From an uncultured Anaerotruncus sp. (GTDB taxonomy: Bacteria > Bacillota_A > Clostridia > Oscillospirales > CAG-272): DNA of 8,205 nucleotides. Positions 6,192 to 8,205 of the stretch are shown piece by piece. The translations under genes and the position numbers were made by a program. The notes beneath the pieces were generated by a model that was not told the origin of the DNA, ran no database searches, and was given only the letters and a program-made list of their open reading frames with translations. The DNA is taken from contig CATYWI010000036.1 of assembly GCA_958414155.1 (NCBI GenBank), forward strand, positions 1 through 8,205, given 5' to 3'. Positions within the stretch are counted from its first letter, which is position 1; every line of letters begins with the position of its first letter.

Positions 6192-6215
6192 CGAAAGCGC
6201 CGCGCGGCGCTTTCG
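6192..6215. repeat. 24-nt perfect palindrome between the divergent genes
   Basis: Bases 6192-6203 are exactly complementary to 6204-6215, so the sequence reads the same on both strands. As RNA it gives a 10-bp stem with a GCGC loop. It lies about 48 bp upstream of the operon's -35 element and about 100 bp before the rightward gene, with no T-run after the stem on either strand beyond three T inside it. It could be an operator for a dimeric regulator, an interspersed palindromic repeat, or a barrier between the two transcription units. Confidence 0.75.
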
Positions 6216-6251
6216 TATGATTTCCGAAAAAGAATATAAGATTTTTATATA

Positions 6252-6279
6252 TTTTGCGAGTTTTCGGTGCTAATATAGT
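6252..6279 (+). promoter_or_regulatory. Weak candidate promoter of the DUF6259 gene
   Basis: TATAGT (6274-6279) is a fair -10 element, giving a start near 6286 and a leader of about 29 nt. No good -35 stands at the right distance: TTTTGC (6252-6257) has a 16-nt spacer, and TTGCGA (6254-6259) only 14 nt. The region is AT-rich. Regulation by an activator is possible, which would fit a sugar-induced gene, but this is inference. Confidence 0.35.
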
Positions 6280-6298
6280 AACATACTTAAAAGCGAAA

Positions 6299-6303
6299 AG
6301 GAG
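6299..6303 (+). promoter_or_regulatory. Ribosome binding site of the DUF6259 gene
   Basis: AGGAG, within a longer AAAAGGAGA, stands 11 nt before the ATG at 6315-6317 and supports that start. Confidence 0.8.
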
Positions 6304-6314
6304 ATCCTCAAAAA

Positions 6315-8205
6315 ATGAAAAATTTTCTCAGATTCAGCCTTTCGCCCGACGCCTCGCGCATAACATGGAGTGCCGACGGCACGCCTCTTGCCGGCACTGA
6401 AGGCGGCGATTTCTGGCGCATAATGGCGGACGACGGGTACTATATCGAAATGACCGTGCATTCCGCCGATCAGCACGGAGACGTAACGGTTGACGGCTGC
6501 CGCACCACCGTGGTCTACGACGGACTTGTGACCGACATCGGCAGAAAGCTCGACGTAAAACTGACGCTTACCATAACAGACTCCGGCGACAGGTACACCT
6601 TTGACGCCTGCGTTGAGAACCGCGGAGACGCCCGCATAAACGAGCTTGAATATCCCTACATCGATCTCAACCGCCTTGTCGGCGAGCGCGCCGACGATAT
6701 TCTTTACCGTCCCTCGGGCATGGGCGAGCGCATAAAGAACCCCTGGCGTGCGCTTGCCTCCGCTCACACCGAATATATGAGTTCGGACTACAACGAGATA
6801 AAATCCACCCTTGTATACCCGCGCCCCTGCACTATGACATGGCTTGGGCTTCAGTCGGACAAATACTTCCTCTATGTCGGACGCCATGACGAGCGCACCC
6901 GCGCCTGCTGCCTGCTAAACGCCATACAGCCGCGCGAGGCGACGACGCCGCGCCTTGTTTCGGCGATATGCCACTATCCCTTTGCGCGCAAAGGCGAGGC
7001 AATATGCACTCCCCCCGTTGTGGTCACAATGGCAGAGGGCGACTGGCGCACAGGCTCGGATATTTACGGCGCATTTGCGCATTCCACCTTCTTCAATCCG
7101 GTCGAACCGCGCCGCTGGGTAAAGGAAATGACCGGATGGCAGCGCATAATCCTTCGCCACCAGTTCGGCGAGATATTCTGGAAATACGAGGACCTGCCCC
7201 GGCTTTACCTTGAGGGCAAGCAGTACGGTCTTGACACCCTGCTCGTGTTCGGCTGGTGGCGCGGCCGCTTTGACAACGGCTACCCCCACTACGAGGTGGA
7301 CCCCGAGCTTGGCGGCGAGGAGGGGCTTCGCGCGGCGATAGCCGAAGTACAGCGTCTCGGCGGACACGTGATACTTTACAACAACGGCATCCTTATCGAC
7401 AAAAACACCGACTTCTACCGCGAGCATCACAAGGAAGCCGCGCGCATAGACATTGACGGCAACGAATACGAGGATCACTACAAATTCGAAAACAACGGCA
7501 CCGTGCTGCGCAATTACGGCTACAAGTCATTTGTTGACTCCTGCCAGGCGACAAAGATATGGCACGACAAGCTGATAGAAAACGGCAGACTGAAGCTCTC
7601 ATTCAATCCCGACAGCATTTTTTACGACCAGATCGGCGGCCGCTCAAAGCTCTGCTTCAACCCCGAACACGAGCACGGCTACCGTCCGGATGACGAAATT
7701 GTCTACCGCCGCCGCAATATGCGCGACGTGCGCGCCCTCCTCGGTCCCGACCAGGCTGTGGGCACCGAGTGCGTAAACGATTCTCTTATCTGCGAGGTGG
7801 ACTACACCCACGGCTGCGACCGCGGCGCGGGCTACCGCTCCACGCTTGCCGGCAACGTGCAAACGCTCTTCCCCGAACTGTACCGCCGCACCTTCCCCGA
7901 GCCTATCATATCCAACCGCTGGATACACGACTGCCGCCGCGGCTGGAAGGACGACCTCAACCACGCATTCATTTACGGTATGCGCTTTGATGTTGCAATA
8001 TGGCGCTGCCGCAAGATAGGCGTTGCGGGTATGCCCGAGTACGGCGAGCATCTTAAAAAGATACTCGACCTCAAAGCCGAATACAGCCGCTTCTTCTACG
8101 ACTGGGACAACGCCCGCTTTGTGTGCGACACCGACCTTACCCTTCCCGAGGGTATTCACTGCTGTGAATACAAAAACGGGACCGAGCATCTCTTTGCTCT
8201 CCGCA
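6315..8205 (+). CDS. DUF6259-type glycoside-hydrolase-like protein, 3' end outside the window
   Basis: The frame is open from the ATG at 6315 to the window edge, giving 630 codons, so the C-terminus is missing. No signal peptide or membrane segment is visible, so the protein is probably cytoplasmic. The first 270 or so residues look like a beta-rich N-terminal domain with many aromatic residues. A barrel-like region follows: TGWQRIILRHQFGE (273-286), LLVFGWWRGRFDNGYPHY (309-326), VILYNNGILID (352-362), IFYDQIGG (435-442) and VGTECVND (482-489). This order resembles DUF6259 proteins, which are distantly like alpha-galactosidase and other TIM-barrel glycosidases. Asp438 and Glu485 are my guesses for catalytic acids, from their places at strand ends. 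The likely role is breakdown of a glycoside taken into the cell; the substrate is unknown. The gene is divergent from the rimP operon and uses the same GC-rich codon style. Confidence 0.72.
   Translation, partial: MKNFLRFSLSPDASRITWSADGTPLAGTEGGDFWRIMADDGYYIEMTVHSADQHGDVTVDGCRTTVVYDGLVTDIGRKLDVKLTLTITDSGDRYTFDACVENRGDARINELEYPYIDLNRLVGERADDILYRPSGMGERIKNPWRALASAHTEYMSSDYNEIKSTLVYPRPCTMTWLGLQSDKYFLYVGRHDERTRACCLLNAIQPREATTPRLVSAICHYPFARKGEAICTPPVVVTMAEGDWRTGSDIYGAFAHSTFFNPVEPRRWVKEMTGWQRIILRHQFGEIFWKYEDLPRLYLEGKQYGLDTLLVFGWWRGRFDNGYPHYEVDPELGGEEGLRAAIAEVQRLGGHVILYNNGILIDKNTDFYREHHKEAARIDIDGNEYEDHYKFENNGTVLRNYGYKSFVDSCQATKIWHDKLIENGRLKLSFNPDSIFYDQIGGRSKLCFNPEHEHGYRPDDEIVYRRRNMRDVRALLGPDQAVGTECVNDSLICEVDYTHGCDRGAGYRSTLAGNVQTLFPELYRRTFPEPIISNRWIHDCRRGWKDDLNHAFIYGMRFDVAIWRCRKIGVAGMPEYGEHLKKILDLKAEYSRFFYDWDNARFVCDTDLTLPEGIHCCEYKNGTEHLFALR

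Noticed and set aside
6270..8189. Three long leftward frames (6270-6887, 6915-7478, 7644-8189)
   Set aside because: All are opposite the DUF6259 frame, which is continuous, has a good ribosome binding site and family motifs; the GC-rich codon pattern leaves the complementary frame open.

Overview
The window looks like chromosomal DNA from a moderately GC-rich member of the Bacillota (Clostridia, probably an Oscillospirales-type gut bacterium). The grounds are the gene order rimP-nusA-ylxR-ylxQ-infB, a short NusA with no C-terminal acidic repeats, a long IF2 with a disordered Q/G/R-rich N-terminal half, strong AGGAGG-type ribosome binding sites and an extended -10 sigma-A promoter. The taxonomy is inferred from these features, not from a database search.

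Layout. Positions 1-369 hold no convincing gene. They may contain the very end of a rightward gene, and they include a cluster of perfect short stems that could be a structured RNA. A bidirectional intrinsic terminator (370-402) and a 14-bp inverted repeat (403-440) close both this region and the leftward operon. The operon runs leftward from about 6109 to 445: rimP (ribosome maturation), nusA (transcription elongation/termination), ylxR/rnpM (RNase P-binding protein), ylxQ (L7Ae-like RNA-binding protein), infB (initiation factor IF2) and a Nudix hydrolase of the Ap4A-hydrolase type. Several junctions are tight (4 nt between nusA and ylxR, 1 nt between infB and the Nudix gene), which fits co-transcription and translational coupling. 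The longer gaps, between rimP and nusA and between ylxR and ylxQ, each hold a GC-rich hairpin.

From 6037 to 6314 lies a divergent intergenic region. It carries a near-ideal leftward promoter with upstream A-tracts, a leader hairpin, a 24-nt perfect palindrome and a weak candidate rightward promoter. The rightward gene starting at 6315 encodes a large cytoplasmic protein of the DUF6259 / glycoside-hydrolase-like type and runs off the right edge with 630 codons visible.

The core genes are ordinary housekeeping genes that link transcription, RNA processing, 30S maturation and translation initiation. The less ordinary points are the Nudix gene in the place where rbfA usually follows infB, the structured 1-440 region, the palindrome between the divergent genes and the DUF6259 enzyme. 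I saw no mobile element, CRISPR array, tRNA or rRNA, and no clear defence-type or other new multi-gene system.
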